Part shown: piece by piece, positions 11,739 through 62,285 of the stretch
Layout of the letters: each line of letters opens with the position of its first letter
Position numbering within the stretch: position 1 is the stretch's first letter
Assembly (NCBI GenBank): GCA_030248135.1
Contig: JASANC010001321.1
Location: forward strand, 1 to 64,000
Reading direction: 5' to 3'
Source of the DNA: Theristus sp. LFF4_11
Lineage: Eukaryota; Nematoda; Chromadorea; Monhysterida; Xyalidae
DNA length: 64,000 bases
Made by a program: the position numbers and the translations under genes
Notes under the pieces: model-generated
Database searches by the model: none
Told to the model about the DNA's origin: nothing
What the model saw: the letters and a program-made list of their open reading frames with translations, nothing else

Positions 11739-12490
11739 TAGGGTTGGTAAAAAACCGGTTTTTTATATTGCCAAAAAAACCGGTTTCTTTTTTTTTTTTA
11801 AACCGAAAAAACCAAATGTTTCTTATTTCCTAAACTTTCCAAAACTTGGCAACTTGAACTCAAAATAGGAAATACGTCAAAACTAGTTTTTTAGCAGCGT
11901 AAAACGCTATTTTCGGGGATAGAACGTACCCAATTTGCTATTTTTTGCCACCCAATTTCAAATCAAATCAATTTCTCTTTTATTGGTTTCCAGGCAGCAC
12001 GTTCAATAAACTGAAAACAATGACTGGGCTGGGCAGTGACCGTGTAGGTGTGGGGAGCGGGTGGGGGACGGTTGCAAGGAGACCGGATAGCTGTCCCCAA
12101 TTTGCAGAACTGCAAACTAAAATCGGTAGCCGATGGCGTTTGAAAAATAACCTTTCATCAGTTACCGTTTCAAATCCACAACGTCGTCAGTCATTCTGCA
12201 TCTGCACTTAGTTTAGCAGTCACCTTGTATTCATCGTATTTCACTTGACCCTTGCCACAAAAGCATCTGCACAATGATGCTTCACCAGTTCAGTTCGACA
12301 CAGTTCACTGCACCGTTTTTTCAAAAATATAATTTTACATTTTATCAATCAAACGAAGAATTGCGATTTTTGACCACGACGTTTGAAAATTTTTAAGGTA
12401 AAAAACCGGTTGTTTATTTTTTCAAGAAAAAACTGAAAAAAACGGGTTTAAAACGAAAAAGAAACCGGTTTTTTTTCTGTGCCAACCCTA
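11739..12490 (+). mobile_element. hAT-like MITE with 8-bp target-site duplication
   Basis: Its termini are TAGGGTTGGTAAAAAACCGG at the left and CTGTGCCAACCCTA at the right. It is flanked on both sides by GATTCAAT (11731-11738 and 12491-12498), a perfect 8-bp TSD. Inverted terminal repeats rich in AAACCGGTTT are followed by a conserved interior shared with 21090-21690 and 30683-31475. No transposase frame is present, so it is non-autonomous. Confidence 0.9.
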
Positions 12491-12498
12491 GATTCAAT

Positions 12499-14274
12499 CA
12501 TGTTTGCTTGAAGTTTTCATTTCAACGCGTTTCTGTTGTCACGCTTGCGACAAATGAATCAAATGCAAACACGACAAGTCAATACTGCCGATTTTTCTGT
12601 GTGTCCAAAAACATAAATCGCATGGCGTCCTTGACGGTAGACGAAATTTACACTTCAATGGCAACCTGGGCAAAAATTGGCATGAATACAGGTGCTGTGC
12701 CACGATTGTGCTGATCATGCAACAGTTGCGCTGTCTGAGCATCGTCGTCGACAGCGCACATGTTCAACTTCGTGAAGTGACTGCTCCAGCACGAGATCGT
12801 TAGTCCGTATCGCAGAGTTCCTGCTACGTAAAGCAGTTCGTTTCAATAAATGGTTTGGTTTTCTGTTTTGCTCACTGGGTGGGTTTGATTTGCGATGGGT
12901 ATGACCCGCTCAGTTCAGTAAAGTTTCGTTTCTACCAGCAGTTTTGCGCATTCCCGATTGAAACTGAATCGATTGATACTGAAAGAAAATTTCAGAAGTA
13001 CACACCGCCCATGGCTAGGCTAAACGCTAAAAATGCCGTTTATTTAGATTTACTGCAAATTTCATCTGAACTGCGTGCCGTTCAAGTCGGTCGGTGCTGC
13101 CGTCCATCGCAGAACACGCGAGGAAAAAACGCAAAACGATCAGGAAAATCCGGACATAAAACCAGAGGACGACGACATTTTTTGGGATGATATACAAAAA
13201 ATTGATAGTCTAGCGCTATTTTACATTTTATTTTTTTCACCGCATTGCATAACAGCCTTTGTTAAATGAGGATGTATAAGTAAGATAAAATTGACGAAGG
13301 AAAAAGGTGTAAATCAAAGTCTGAAACAGTTGACAGAAGGTATTGACAAAACTATAGATAGACAGTTTGAAATCATAGTGCAGTTATTCCTCCACTAAAA
13401 GTCGTTAAACCAGGAAGTGTAAAATCAGTTAAAAACATTGCAAATGTGACATTTGCACGCGGAAAGCATGCAAGCAGATCACACTGCAGCCAATCAAATC
13501 AACTGACTTTTGAATCGGATTAAAGTGACAAAGATTGCTGTTCTGATGCGGACTTGCCGTAAAAGAAGTTACAATCATACTTTCAAAGTTTGCCATGAAC
13601 CCTGTTTAGAAAAGACAATTTCGGTGGTTTCTACAATTCACCATTAAGGCGGAACCAGTCGCAGACTAAGAGTTGTTTTTTTTGTGTGCAAGGGAGAAAG
13701 AATCAAACAGAATGCACGAAGAATCAATCGGTTTGAAGAAACACATTAAATTTGACACACAATTGGGTTTCTGTTATGTTTTCTTGTTATTTGTTTTCAT
13801 TTGTTGCATCATTTATATTTCCGCGTTGTTTCATGCTCACAAAGAAGGTTGTTTTTCAGCCACGTTTGTTCAGAACAGTTCACCACGTTAAGTTTTTTGA
13901 TTTTGCTGACCGTAGGTCTTTCAGCATTCGCCAGTGGTGACCATGGCAAGGTCACCAACTTCAACATTTGCGAGCTGGCGACAACTCATTCAGCAGTAGC
14001 ACTCACAAACAAAACGGTCTTGAACGTCTATCCTTTCTCAAGTCGCAGAATTTGTTTATTTGCAGGATGTATTTTGTTGTCTGTGGAATTATGTCTCATG
14101 AAACATCGGGATCAGAGATCGGCTCCTGCTCCGGTTTAGCAATGTAGTTTACGAAAAAAAATTGACCCTTACATCTCTAGTCCGATTTGTATACATACTT
14201 AAAAGTGATTTTTTTGATTTCTGATCAGAGGTTGCTTGCAATGAGTCGTTGTATTGCAGTAGCGAAAGCGGGAC
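12499..14274. other. No recognised gene
   Basis: Several short open frames occur. Those at 12622-12714 and 13013-13270, which includes a PEDDDIFWDDIQK-like acidic stretch, look faintly protein-like but are broken by frame changes. This may be a decayed gene. I could not assign a family or join the pieces by splice sites. Confidence 0.3.
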
Positions 14275-15410
14275 CTTGGGTGAGGGGGGGGTGTTTGCCA
14301 AATTTTAGAGGGGGGGGGTCAGGTGCCTTCTCGGTGAGGGGGGGGTGCACGGGCAGCAAATTTTCCTGAGGGGGGGGGGGTGCACTGGCAGAAAAATTGC
14401 GTGAGGGGGGGGTGCACGGGATCGCACGGGTAATACCAAATTTTTGCCTTTGAAAAACACAGAAATTCTTGTAAAATACAGAATATTTTGTGCAAACAAG
14501 CTGCTTGTTTTGTTTGGTCAGAAACAACAAAATCTATGCAGGGACAGACACAAACGTCAAGAAAAATGCAAAAATTACGCTATTTTTAGAAAAAAATTGA
14601 GATGAGATTGACCACCGTGAGGGGGGGGGGTGCGATTAGGGTTGTTAAAAAAAACAAAAATCGTCATTTTTGTTTTTTTTTAAATTTTTTTTTTTTTAAT
14701 TTCAAAAATCAAAGTTGTGCTAAATCAATCAGGGAGTCCGAAGAACCACATATGATATGCAAGCGCCTCCCGAATGACACCCGTATGGCGGAACTTTGCA
14801 GATTTTGTTTTGGTGACCTCAATTACCCCTTTTCCAAACCGTCACCATGCCTCTTCTTGTGTTTTGACCTCCAAAACGTCACTAATCTTCTGATGGTGTC
14901 GCGACGACACGACACGAAGCAGCAACCAGACAACGTAGCGCTTGCAAACGGTGCAGCGAGCACAATCGGACGCTCTGCGAGGCGAATCGTCACCTTATCT
15001 GCATCGGAAATGGTAGGCTAAGCTTTGGGACGCTCAAAAACCTTCATCGCAGATGTTGTCGAAGCCTAAAATCAGTCGGTAAAACGACACAAAATCGACT
15101 GCTACAGGTTTTACGAGGTATAATCAAAGAAAATTTTTGTTGAACTTTCGAAAAATTGTGCCAAAATTGAGGTTTTCAGAGCATATTAGAGGAAAATTTT
15201 TCGAATTTTTTTTTTTAAATCGGCATTTTTGTTTTTTTTTAATCACTTTTTTTTAAAAAAATTTTCATTTTTGTTTAACAACCCTAGGTGCGATCCCGTG
15301 TTTTCTCGCGGAGGGGGGTGGGGGAGTCTAGTACCCGTGTCGAAGTAAAGGGAGGGTACACGGGTATCTGCCCGTGCACGGGCAGAATTTTCGGTTGAGG
15401 GAGTGGACTA
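14275..15410 (+). repeat. G-rich minisatellite, split by a MITE
   Basis: Repeats of a GTGAGGGGGGGGTGCACGGG type with 7-11 consecutive Gs occur around 14280-14430 and 14619-14633 and resume at 15300-15410. The hAT-like MITE 14637-15286 is inserted inside the array, which duplicates GGTGCGAT. The G-runs could form quadruplexes on the plus strand. Confidence 0.7.
14637..15286 (+). mobile_element. hAT-like MITE with 8-bp target-site duplication
   Basis: Its termini are TAGGGTTGTTAAAAAAAAC and TTGTTTAACAACCCTA, flanked by perfect GGTGCGAT duplications (14629-14636 and 15287-15294). It is 650 bp long with no transposase. The interior contains the conserved block GCCTCCCGAATGACACCCG. Related copies lie at 7511-8083 and, inverted, at 15409-16000. 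Confidence 0.9.
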
Positions 15411-16024
15411 GGGTTGTTAAACAAAAATGAAAATTTTTTTTTTAAAAAAAAGTGATTAAAAAAAACACAAAAATGCCGATTTTTAAAAAAAAAAAAATTA
15501 GAAAAATTTTCCTCTAATATGCTCTGAAAACCTCAATTTTGGCAAAATTTTTCGAAAGTTCAACAAAAATTTTCTTTGATTATACCTCGTAAAACCTTTA
15601 GCAGTCGATTTTGGGCCGTTTTACCGACTGATTTTAGGCTACGACAACATCTGCGATGAAGTTTTTGAGCGTCCCAAAGCTTGGCCTACCATTTCCGATG
15701 CAGATAAGGTGACGATTCGCCTCGCAGAGCGTCCGATTGTGCTCGCTGCTCCGTTTGCAAGCGCTACGTTGTCTGGTTGCTTGCTGCTTCGTGTCGTGTC
15801 GTCGCAACACCATCAGAAGAATTGATCGAATTTCAAGGCGGTATGTTTGTCTTCACTTTAGCATTAGTTTAGCTGGGGACAATTAGTGACGTTTTGGAGG
15901 TCAAAACACAAGAAGAGGCATGGTGACGGTTTGGAAAAGGTGTCAATACAAATGGAAAGTTCGTAGGGGCATGGAGGTTTTTATGGGTCTTGGTGAGGTT
16001 TTTAGCACAATTTTGTTTTTGGAA

Positions 16025-16062
<38 letters not shown>

Positions 16063-16090
16063 TATTTTTTTTTTTTTTTTTTAACAAGCT
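15409..16090 (-). mobile_element. Inverted copy of the 14637 MITE
   Basis: It starts TAGGGTTGTTAAACAAAAA and runs as the reverse complement of the 14637-15286 element to about 16000. It then decays into long T and A runs ending TTAACAAGCTAGGG. No clean TSD is visible, so the right end is degenerate or truncated. Confidence 0.6.
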
Positions 16091-16126
16091 AGGGACCCCC
16101 CCCCCCCCTTTCGCTACGTAATGCAT

Positions 16127-16499
16127 CTGTATTAAAACAGGTGCAGGGTGGCCCCCGCCCCCCCACCCAGGAAAAAAAAATAAAAAAAAAAAAAATTAAT
16201 TTTTTTCTTGTTAATAAAAAAAATTGGGTTGGGGTTGGGGTTAAGGTTGGGGAAAAAAAAACCAACAAATCATATTTCATAACAACCATTAACAAAAAAA
16301 AAAAATTAAATATTATGTATACAAATCCTTTCGCTACTGGCTGTATTGTAGGTTCCTAATCCTAAACCTAATCCTAATCCTAAGCCAAGCCTTTTTGATG
16401 AGGTGAAAATGATCAATTTAGTTTTTGCATTTTTTTCTTTCCTGCCTGTGTTAAAGGGCAGGGGCCACCGCCACTGCACATGCACCTGTTTTAATAATG
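16127..16499. mobile_element. Small inverted-repeat element with telomere-like core
   Basis: Inverted ends sit at 16131-16155 (ATTAAAACAGGTGCAGGG) and 16458-16497 (reverse complement, ATTAAAACAGGTGCATG). The interior has GGGTTGGGGTTGGGGTTAAG and CCTAATCCTAAACCTAATCC, both degenerate TTAGG/CCTAA-like runs. It lies just upstream of the Myo18 first coding exon. No coding capacity is seen. Confidence 0.55.
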
Positions 16500-16619
16500 A
16501 TGATTACGCCTGTATTACGCTCTCTAGTCCCTGGTGCTAGTCTGGGGGGGGGGGTGTACCGTGTACCCCCCACCCCCCCGCCCACGGTGGACGGTACTAA
16601 TCTTGACCCGGTTTTTAGG

Positions 16620-55905
<39,286 letters not shown>

Positions 55906-58055
55906 GAAACGGTTTTTCTTCTTCTTCAACTCGATTACCTTGTGATCAAATGTGTTAATCGTGGCCTTGCTTGCTTGTTTCCACCTTTTTGTTCTTGTTG
56001 TTGTACATACATAGTGGGCATTGATGAATGGCAGTTCGTGTTATCATTTCGTTGTGTTTGTTTTGCTGCGTGTTTTTTTTTTTCTTTCCGAAATCCTCTG
56101 CTGTAGCGACGGGATGTCTCGTCGCTTGAAAAACAAACTTTTCAAACCAGCCCCCAACCAGCCCGCCTGCTTCACCGTTCGTTTGGATCAACTGGCATTC
56201 GAGGCGCTTGTTTGAAAATTTTCAAATTCAAAAACCTTTTTGGAAATCAAGCGATTTACCCTGTTGATTCATTTCAAACGGCCTGAAAGCTGACCCGGAG
56301 CTACTTTTTCAATTCAGCAATTGGCATCTTCTACTTGTTTGATAATGATACTGATTTCAAGTGAACCGCATTGACTGTTTTGTGTTGAGAAAACATCCTG
56401 TTAATGAATTAGGTTCCGGAGTTTTTGCCTATTTTTACATGCAATGGTTAGCGGTTTTCTCCTACCACGGGCATTCGCATTTTTTGGTTGATTGGTAGCT
56501 ATTTTTTGTTTTTATGATTCGTTTTTGTTCATTCTTCTCATACCGCAATACAGAACAGAAAATACTCAACTAACGACGAAAAACGAAGGTTCCATGCAAC
56601 AAAATTCTCGTTTTGCATTTTGTACTCTTCCGTTGGACGTTTCTCACAAGTTGATTTTCAGTATCGAAATTCCAATGTGCTAAAAAAAGTGAACGAGCGA
56701 TTGCTTTGTGTGTTTTTTCGTAATCAATTGAATCAAAACTGCCAAGAACTAAAGATTCGGACAATTTTATTTATTCACTCACTCATGTTAGACATTGTTT
56801 TGAATTGAATGGTCAGTTTTTGTTTGACATATCTGTTTCGTTATCGTTTTTTGTTGTACCGATCAAAACCCTCTGTTGTTTAGATCTGCCTTACTCTGTT
56901 TTTTGTGTTACTTTTTGGCACGGGATTTTTCTGTCTTTTTATTTCAACCAACCACAGTTCCGATATTGGAATTATTCAATAAATAATTTTGAAGAGCACT
57001 TTTTTGCTTGAGTTTGAAAATTGCAATTTCACTGATACCATTTTGCACCTCATCGTTTCAGTTTTCAGCAAAATTATAGATTTTTTGTTCGGTTTCAAAA
57101 GCAAACTAAGCCAGTTTCAGATCTACCACTGTATTCGCTTTTTTTCTGTTTTTTGTTGCTTTTGTGCTCTGTTACACAGTAATTTCGGTATTGAACTGAA
57201 GTGCAAAAAATCACAACGAATCAGTCCAGTGGCTGCCTGGCTGGAGGCATTTGAATTCGGTTCCAAGACCAACTTTTGTAGTTTTGCATTGAATGTTCTG
57301 ATTCGTGTTTTTTTGTCATTTGAGCCGAATGGTTTTTTTGTGGTTTTGTTATGCATTCCGTGAAAGTTGAAACTTGCACACTTGCTGGCTAAATAAATTG
57401 TTTCATTCTCAACTATCTTTATTGTACAACTTATGCAACATTGTTATTCAATGTTCAACAGAATGAAAGAGCAAAAATGAATAAAATTGTTTTGAAAGGA
57501 ATTGGCTGGCGGTGGATTAATTTAGTTTTATAACCCTTTAATGTCAGGTGGTGAAAGCTGACAGATGCTGTAACGTCAGCTGTGATATCACATTTGTCCC
57601 TGTTTTATTAAAGACAGCGTGGTTCCAAAATGTTTATGCCAAACCATAACAATCGGAGACAAAACAGTCACCAAAAGCACAAACCGACAGAAAAAGCTGA
57701 TTGCACAACCGCAAGACCAAAAAATGTGTTATTGGGATGTGCAATCCAATAAGAAGCAGCATTTTGGTTTTTATGTTGAATCATTCGTGTTTGGAATGTT
57801 GTATGCGCCTGAGAGAAAACCAGTGTCATGTGCCGTCCATTAATCAATCGCATCGCTCCATGATACAAGGTGACCCAAAAAAACACGTCAAGACACTAAC
57901 ATCGTCTTTGGATCATTGGTAGAAATTGACCACTGTGAAAACAACAAATTTCCGCATGAGAAAAAATTCCAATTTCAATGCCGGAAACAACAAGCATGCT
58001 GCTCACTTTGTTGGCGTGTGTTGTTTCAAATCCTCCTGTATTGTATCTCCAGTTA
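55906..58055. other. Myo18 3' flank and intergenic region
   Basis: This AT-rich region has one GC-richer island at 56107-56215 after CTGCTGTAG, a possible alternative last exon (MSRRLKNKLFKPAPNQPACF..., stop at 56213-56215). AATAAA occurs at 57392-57397 (plus) and at 57604-57609 on the minus strand. These could serve Myo18 and the convergent gene respectively, but both are distant. Other open frames are T-rich and unconvincing. Confidence 0.4.
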
Positions 58056-59814
58056 TTAGCCGTGTCCTTCGCTCAATACGCTCGGCGACAGAATGTCCAC
58101 GTTCAACAGATGCTCGGACAGAATGTCCGGATTCAAGACGGACGGACTCAAGATGGTGCCGCTGAAGCCGTGCGACGACAGTATGGCCGGGCTGATTACG
58201 GCCGGCGTCAGAATGTCCGGACTGAACAGATACGGACTGAGAATGTTCGGACTCAGCATGTTCGGCGACAATATCGGCGGACTAAACAGGTAGGGTGTCA
58301 GAACGGCCGGCGACAAGACGGCCGGCGAGAGCACCTGCGGACTGAACAGGTCGGGACTGAGTGTCGCCGGACTGAGTGCGGTCGGAGAAAGCACGCCCGG
58401 ATTAAACAGGCCCGGCGAGAGGGTGGCGTGGCCGAAGATGGACGGCTCGAGGACGCTCGGTCCGAACAGGCCCGGACTGAGTACGTCGCGCTGACGGCGG
58501 CCCCACGACCGAAGCGTTCGACCGGCGGCGATCCGGCGGAGTTCGTCCTCGAGTGCGGTCTGTTTCGAGCGGTCGCTCTCGGCCGAACGATCGAAGGCCG
58601 TCTCGAAGTACGACCGATTGTACGGTCCGAACGGCTCGAACAACATGCGCAGCTGGTGGTCGTCGGCGAACGTATAACCGTCGGTGTTCATCTGGTTTAG
58701 CTGCTGCTGCTCGAAGGTGTCCATGAACGCCGCCCACGCCTCGAGCAGACGGAGGTGCGCGCGCGCCAGCAGACGCCGTTGCGTTGCGGTCGCCGTTCGC
58801 GTCGTCTTTGAATTGGTGTTGTTGTTGTTGTCGTCGAAGTCCATGTCGATCCAGTCGATCACGTTCGCGACGGCGTCATTGGCGCCACTAGAGCGAACGA
58901 TCAACTGAATCCAGTCGTTGCGACGTTCGACGCCCAACTGCTCGAGAACACTGTGCAACGACATCGGCGACGCCTCGTTCAGACTGAGCAGATCGGGCGA
59001 GAACAGTCGATGCCAGCCGCTGCGCTCGTCGACGCTGGCATCGAGCGACAGGAATTTCGGCGAAAACAAACTGAATCCGGAGACGTTGTGACGTTTCGCC
59101 TCGTCGTTGAACACCTCGACCAAGTTCAACAGTCCGCCGGACAACGGCTGGCCGTTCGTCGAGTTCTTCAGCTGTTGCAGCAATCTCGTGAACGCGTCCT
59201 CCTGGCGATGGTGACGCGCCCGTTTCATGCGGTCGTCCAGTCGTTGCAGTCGCTTGAAGCGATACCACGCGTGCTGCGTTTTACTGTCCGATTCCGAGGT
59301 TTTTCGACCGCCGAAAATGTCGAGAAACTTTGAGGCGACCTCTAGGATCGGCGGCGGCGTCGCCAGTTGATACTTGTCGATTGTTGTGGCGGGTTTTACT
59401 GGCGACATCAGTGGCTTCTCGTAGGGCGGCAGTGGATCGGTTAGACGGTGCGATTGCTTTTTACGTACCGGCGTGTTTAGTCGATAGGAGCGCTTCGCCC
59501 TGTGTTGATATCGTAGGCGTTTCGGAGTGCGGTGACGATTTGAAATGATGTACGCTGGTAGCTTTCTGGTGGTCTTTCTGCTTTCGGTTGCTGTTCTCTT
59601 TGTCGTCGACGGCGTTGTTTTTGAAGTTGCAACTTTGAAAGAAGCGGACGATTGATGATAGTTTGGTTTGTAAAGCAGCGTCGCCCGATAAAACTGTTGC
59701 TTTGGTGGTTCAACGATTGAGATTCGATGGTCGAACGCTTCCACGACGCATCTAGCTTGCTGCTGGACATTGTTGCCGGCGCGATCGTAGCATTTGAGCA
59801 TTCGGTCGCGTCGC
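58056..59814 (-). CDS. Moulting-cycle-like protein, last exon
   Basis: This large exon of 586 codons ends with TAA at 58056-58058 and starts after the acceptor AATAAACAG. Its first base completes a codon opened by 60161-60302. The N-terminal part is Lys/Arg/Thr-rich. The middle has FSLFSPKFLSLDAS, HRLFSPDLLSLNEA, LEQLGVERRNDWIQLIVRSS, and MLFEPFGPYNRSYFETAFDR. The last ~150 residues are an array of [LF]SPxxLSP units. This arrangement matches the nematode 'Moulting cycle' family (Pfam Moulting_cycle), linked to cuticle renewal; its biochemical activity is unknown. The gene is convergent with Myo18. Confidence 0.8.
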
Positions 59815-60007
59815 CTGTTTATTTTTTAGGCACTGAGTTGCAAACTGAACAAATTGTTCAGCATAACTGAAAGTTGTTGAGCTACTCATCAATCAAATTA
59901 GTAACTTTACTCACCAAGTTGTTAAGCCACTAGTTAGGTCGCTCAACAGCCCGACTGTTGTTCGACAGTTCGTTGAGTTTTACTCTCAGTGAACGCCTTG
60001 ATTTGAC

Positions 60008-60093
60008 TCGAAACATTTTCATGAAACAGTATTTCGTGACGGAATGTTTCAACACAGCTACGCGTCACTAAATACTGACTCATGAATGCCGCT
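60008..60093. mobile_element. Small hairpin MITE, copy 3
   Basis: CATGAAACAGTATTTCGTGA pairs with TCACTAAATACTGACTCATG. The right end is CATGAATGCCGCT. It lies in the last intron of the moulting-cycle-like gene. Its left end is less certain. Confidence 0.6.
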
Positions 60094-60160
60094 TAATTTG
60101 CAAGATTTGTTCTATTTTTTTCATTCAAACAATTTTTAAATTTTATTGTTTTCACCTTAC

Positions 60161-60302
60161 CAGGATGGTATCTGCCTGAGCATTCTCCGTCCCACGCCAA
60201 CAATTATCGCCTCCAATGCTTGAGTCGTCCAGCGGTTGTGCAGTTTCAGCACGTCATCGGCCAACTTTGGATCGCTCAACGGAATTGATCGCGAATGATA
60301 CG
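60161..60302 (-). CDS. Moulting-cycle-like protein, penultimate exon
   Basis: Acceptor CTTGTATTCAG and an excellent donor TCCTG|GTAAGG. It ends two bases into a codon, which the next exon completes (SW|RRDR). It encodes YHSRSIPLSDPKLADDVLKL and HNRWTTQALEAIIVGVGRRM. It needs an upstream exon ending one base into a codon. A weak candidate lies near 60376-60430, but the signal-peptide exon was not found. Confidence 0.7.
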
Positions 60303-62112
60303 CTGAATACAAGGGGAGAAACAAAGTTTTTTTTTCAATCATTTGCAGTTCCCCTTCCCCTGATCCTTTTTAGAAACACCGCCTCGGTGTTTGGACCGCT
60401 CAGCGTCCTGTGAGCCAACTCGCGGCTGGCCTGATTTCTTTTTTTATTCAAAAAGTTTTAACTTTTTGAACAGACCGAAAGCTGAGATCGTAAATATGAC
60501 ACAGAGTTCTGTTCGTCGCCAACCCATGATCAGTCCGTTTTAGGTATTCGGTGAATAATGTGGCGCATCGATTATTAGCAAGTATTTAGCAAGCATTCTG
60601 AATCTCAGTCAAGTAAACAACTTCGTTTTGAACATGGTGGTCATCAGACAGCAGGTCAATCACCAACTGCAATATTGGAACAGCACATAAGATAATCGAA
60701 ATAGCTCATGTTTATCGTATCGAATGTTGATTGTATTGGCATCACCATAAATTTCCATAAAAAGAACAGGGGCCACAACGATAGTCACACTGCAAATTAT
60801 TATGAACAAGTTTTGCAAAGCGTGTTTTGGTGGTCGCACTTGCAGAAAGGTTAAGATCGGTTTGCCCGTCTAGTTGACTTTATTAACTGTAAGATATGTT
60901 CTACATTGATTGGTGATTGATCTTTTTTAATCCTACATTTCCGCTACACTGCACAGATCCCGTATTAACAACAACAGTTTTACGTCCGACCTTTTCAATT
61001 TGAAAATACACACTTGCCGCCACATATTTTTTTATCGTTATTTTTAGTTTATTCACATAGATGAAAAGTAGCAAACCAATAGAATTTAGAGTAAGACTTG
61101 TTATACGCGCATTACAGTTCAGCTGGCATTGAAATGCATGCCACGCACATTAACGAGATAAATGGCCATGAATTGTTCACTTGTATGACGGATGACAGGA
61201 CAAAAATAGCCACGTAATAAATTAGAAGTTCATGTTACTCAACATATACAAATAGAAAGAAGTTTAGCATCCGTGAACATCTCATAACGATGATATCAAA
61301 ACATTTTACTTGATCGTTTTCGGGTGGTTTTGATCTTTTCCCTTCATATGCAAAACAATGTATGCACTTGATTTTCAGAGCCAAGTGATTATGCGACAAA
61401 AGCACAGTAACCAGAAATTTGGCAAGCCTTGGGACGTTAATCGAAAAAACAATATTTGCACGATTCAGTGCGTGTGAAAAAAGATAGTAAGAGATCACAA
61501 CAGAACAAAGAAATCACAGACTGTTGAAAACAAAAGAAATCAGTTCATCGGATACATTACAATAATTAATGGTCAAACATTATACTCGTATGAGAAGCGA
61601 CAGGATTTTTTTGATGTAAGGGCAAAGGAACCAAAAAAACTTAGCGTTTGATTTTGACAATAAATCTTCACACCGACAATGAGATCAACGATCAACAAAA
61701 TCAACAACCACAGAGATCAAAAAATGTCTACCTACATAGTAAGCTAGTATATCACCACCACCTACACAATGGAAATCAATTGTTTTGTCGGAAATAAAGT
61801 TTTGAATAATGTCAATTCCTAAAAGAAGTCTGAAGCAGTTGTGCAAGCGACAGATGGAAGACTAAGTTTGAAAAAAATAGAAAAGAAATTGTTTGGACAT
61901 CATTTTACAAAATCATTATCTATTATTGTCTAAACGACTACAATATCGGCCTTGTTTAATCTACAGAAAGAAACTCTTGATTTTTTGCGACAGGGAGTTG
62001 GCAATGATTGTTGAAAATTTGAAAAATGCTTTCTCTACAATTGATATGATTCCTATCTCATATATTTTGACTATGATATTGTCATTCCATTCCTAGTCCG
62101 AGCTAATTTCAT
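60303..62112. other. No recognised gene
   Basis: AT-rich sequence without repeats that I could delimit. The 5' exon(s) of the minus-strand moulting-cycle-like gene should lie here. The minus-strand segment 60376-60430 (coding-like ASRELAHRTLSGPNTEA) is the only candidate, and its phase does not fit cleanly. Confidence 0.4.
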
Positions 62113-62285
62113 TCATTCCTTAGTCGGCGGCTGTGGGTGCTCAATCGAAACTGCCGGGTCTGCGGCATCTGGAACTTTTGGCAAGCCTGGCGACGAGCCC
62201 ATGGTATCGTAGGTCTTTGGCTCGAAATCGTTCTCGACGTTTTCGACGCTGTGTTTCAAGCCGTAGAAGAAGTAGATGGCGAAAC
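62113..62285 (-). CDS. CAT transporter last exon
   Basis: Acceptor TTCCTTATCAG; two bases complete the codon. It encodes FAIYFFYGLKHSVENVEN, the end of the last membrane helix and the start of the cytosolic tail. It ends PQPPTKE with TGA at 62113-62115. Confidence 0.88.

Noticed and set aside
12855..13270. Coding exon with acidic PEDDDIFWDDIQK
   Set aside because: Two overlapping frames each look protein-like for a short distance only. No splice sites join them and no family was recognised. It is left as possible decayed sequence.
58093..58908. Plus-strand frames opposite the moulting-cycle-like gene
   Set aside because: They mirror the GC-rich LSP repeats on the minus strand, and the minus-strand frame is continuous for 586 codons with recognisable motifs.
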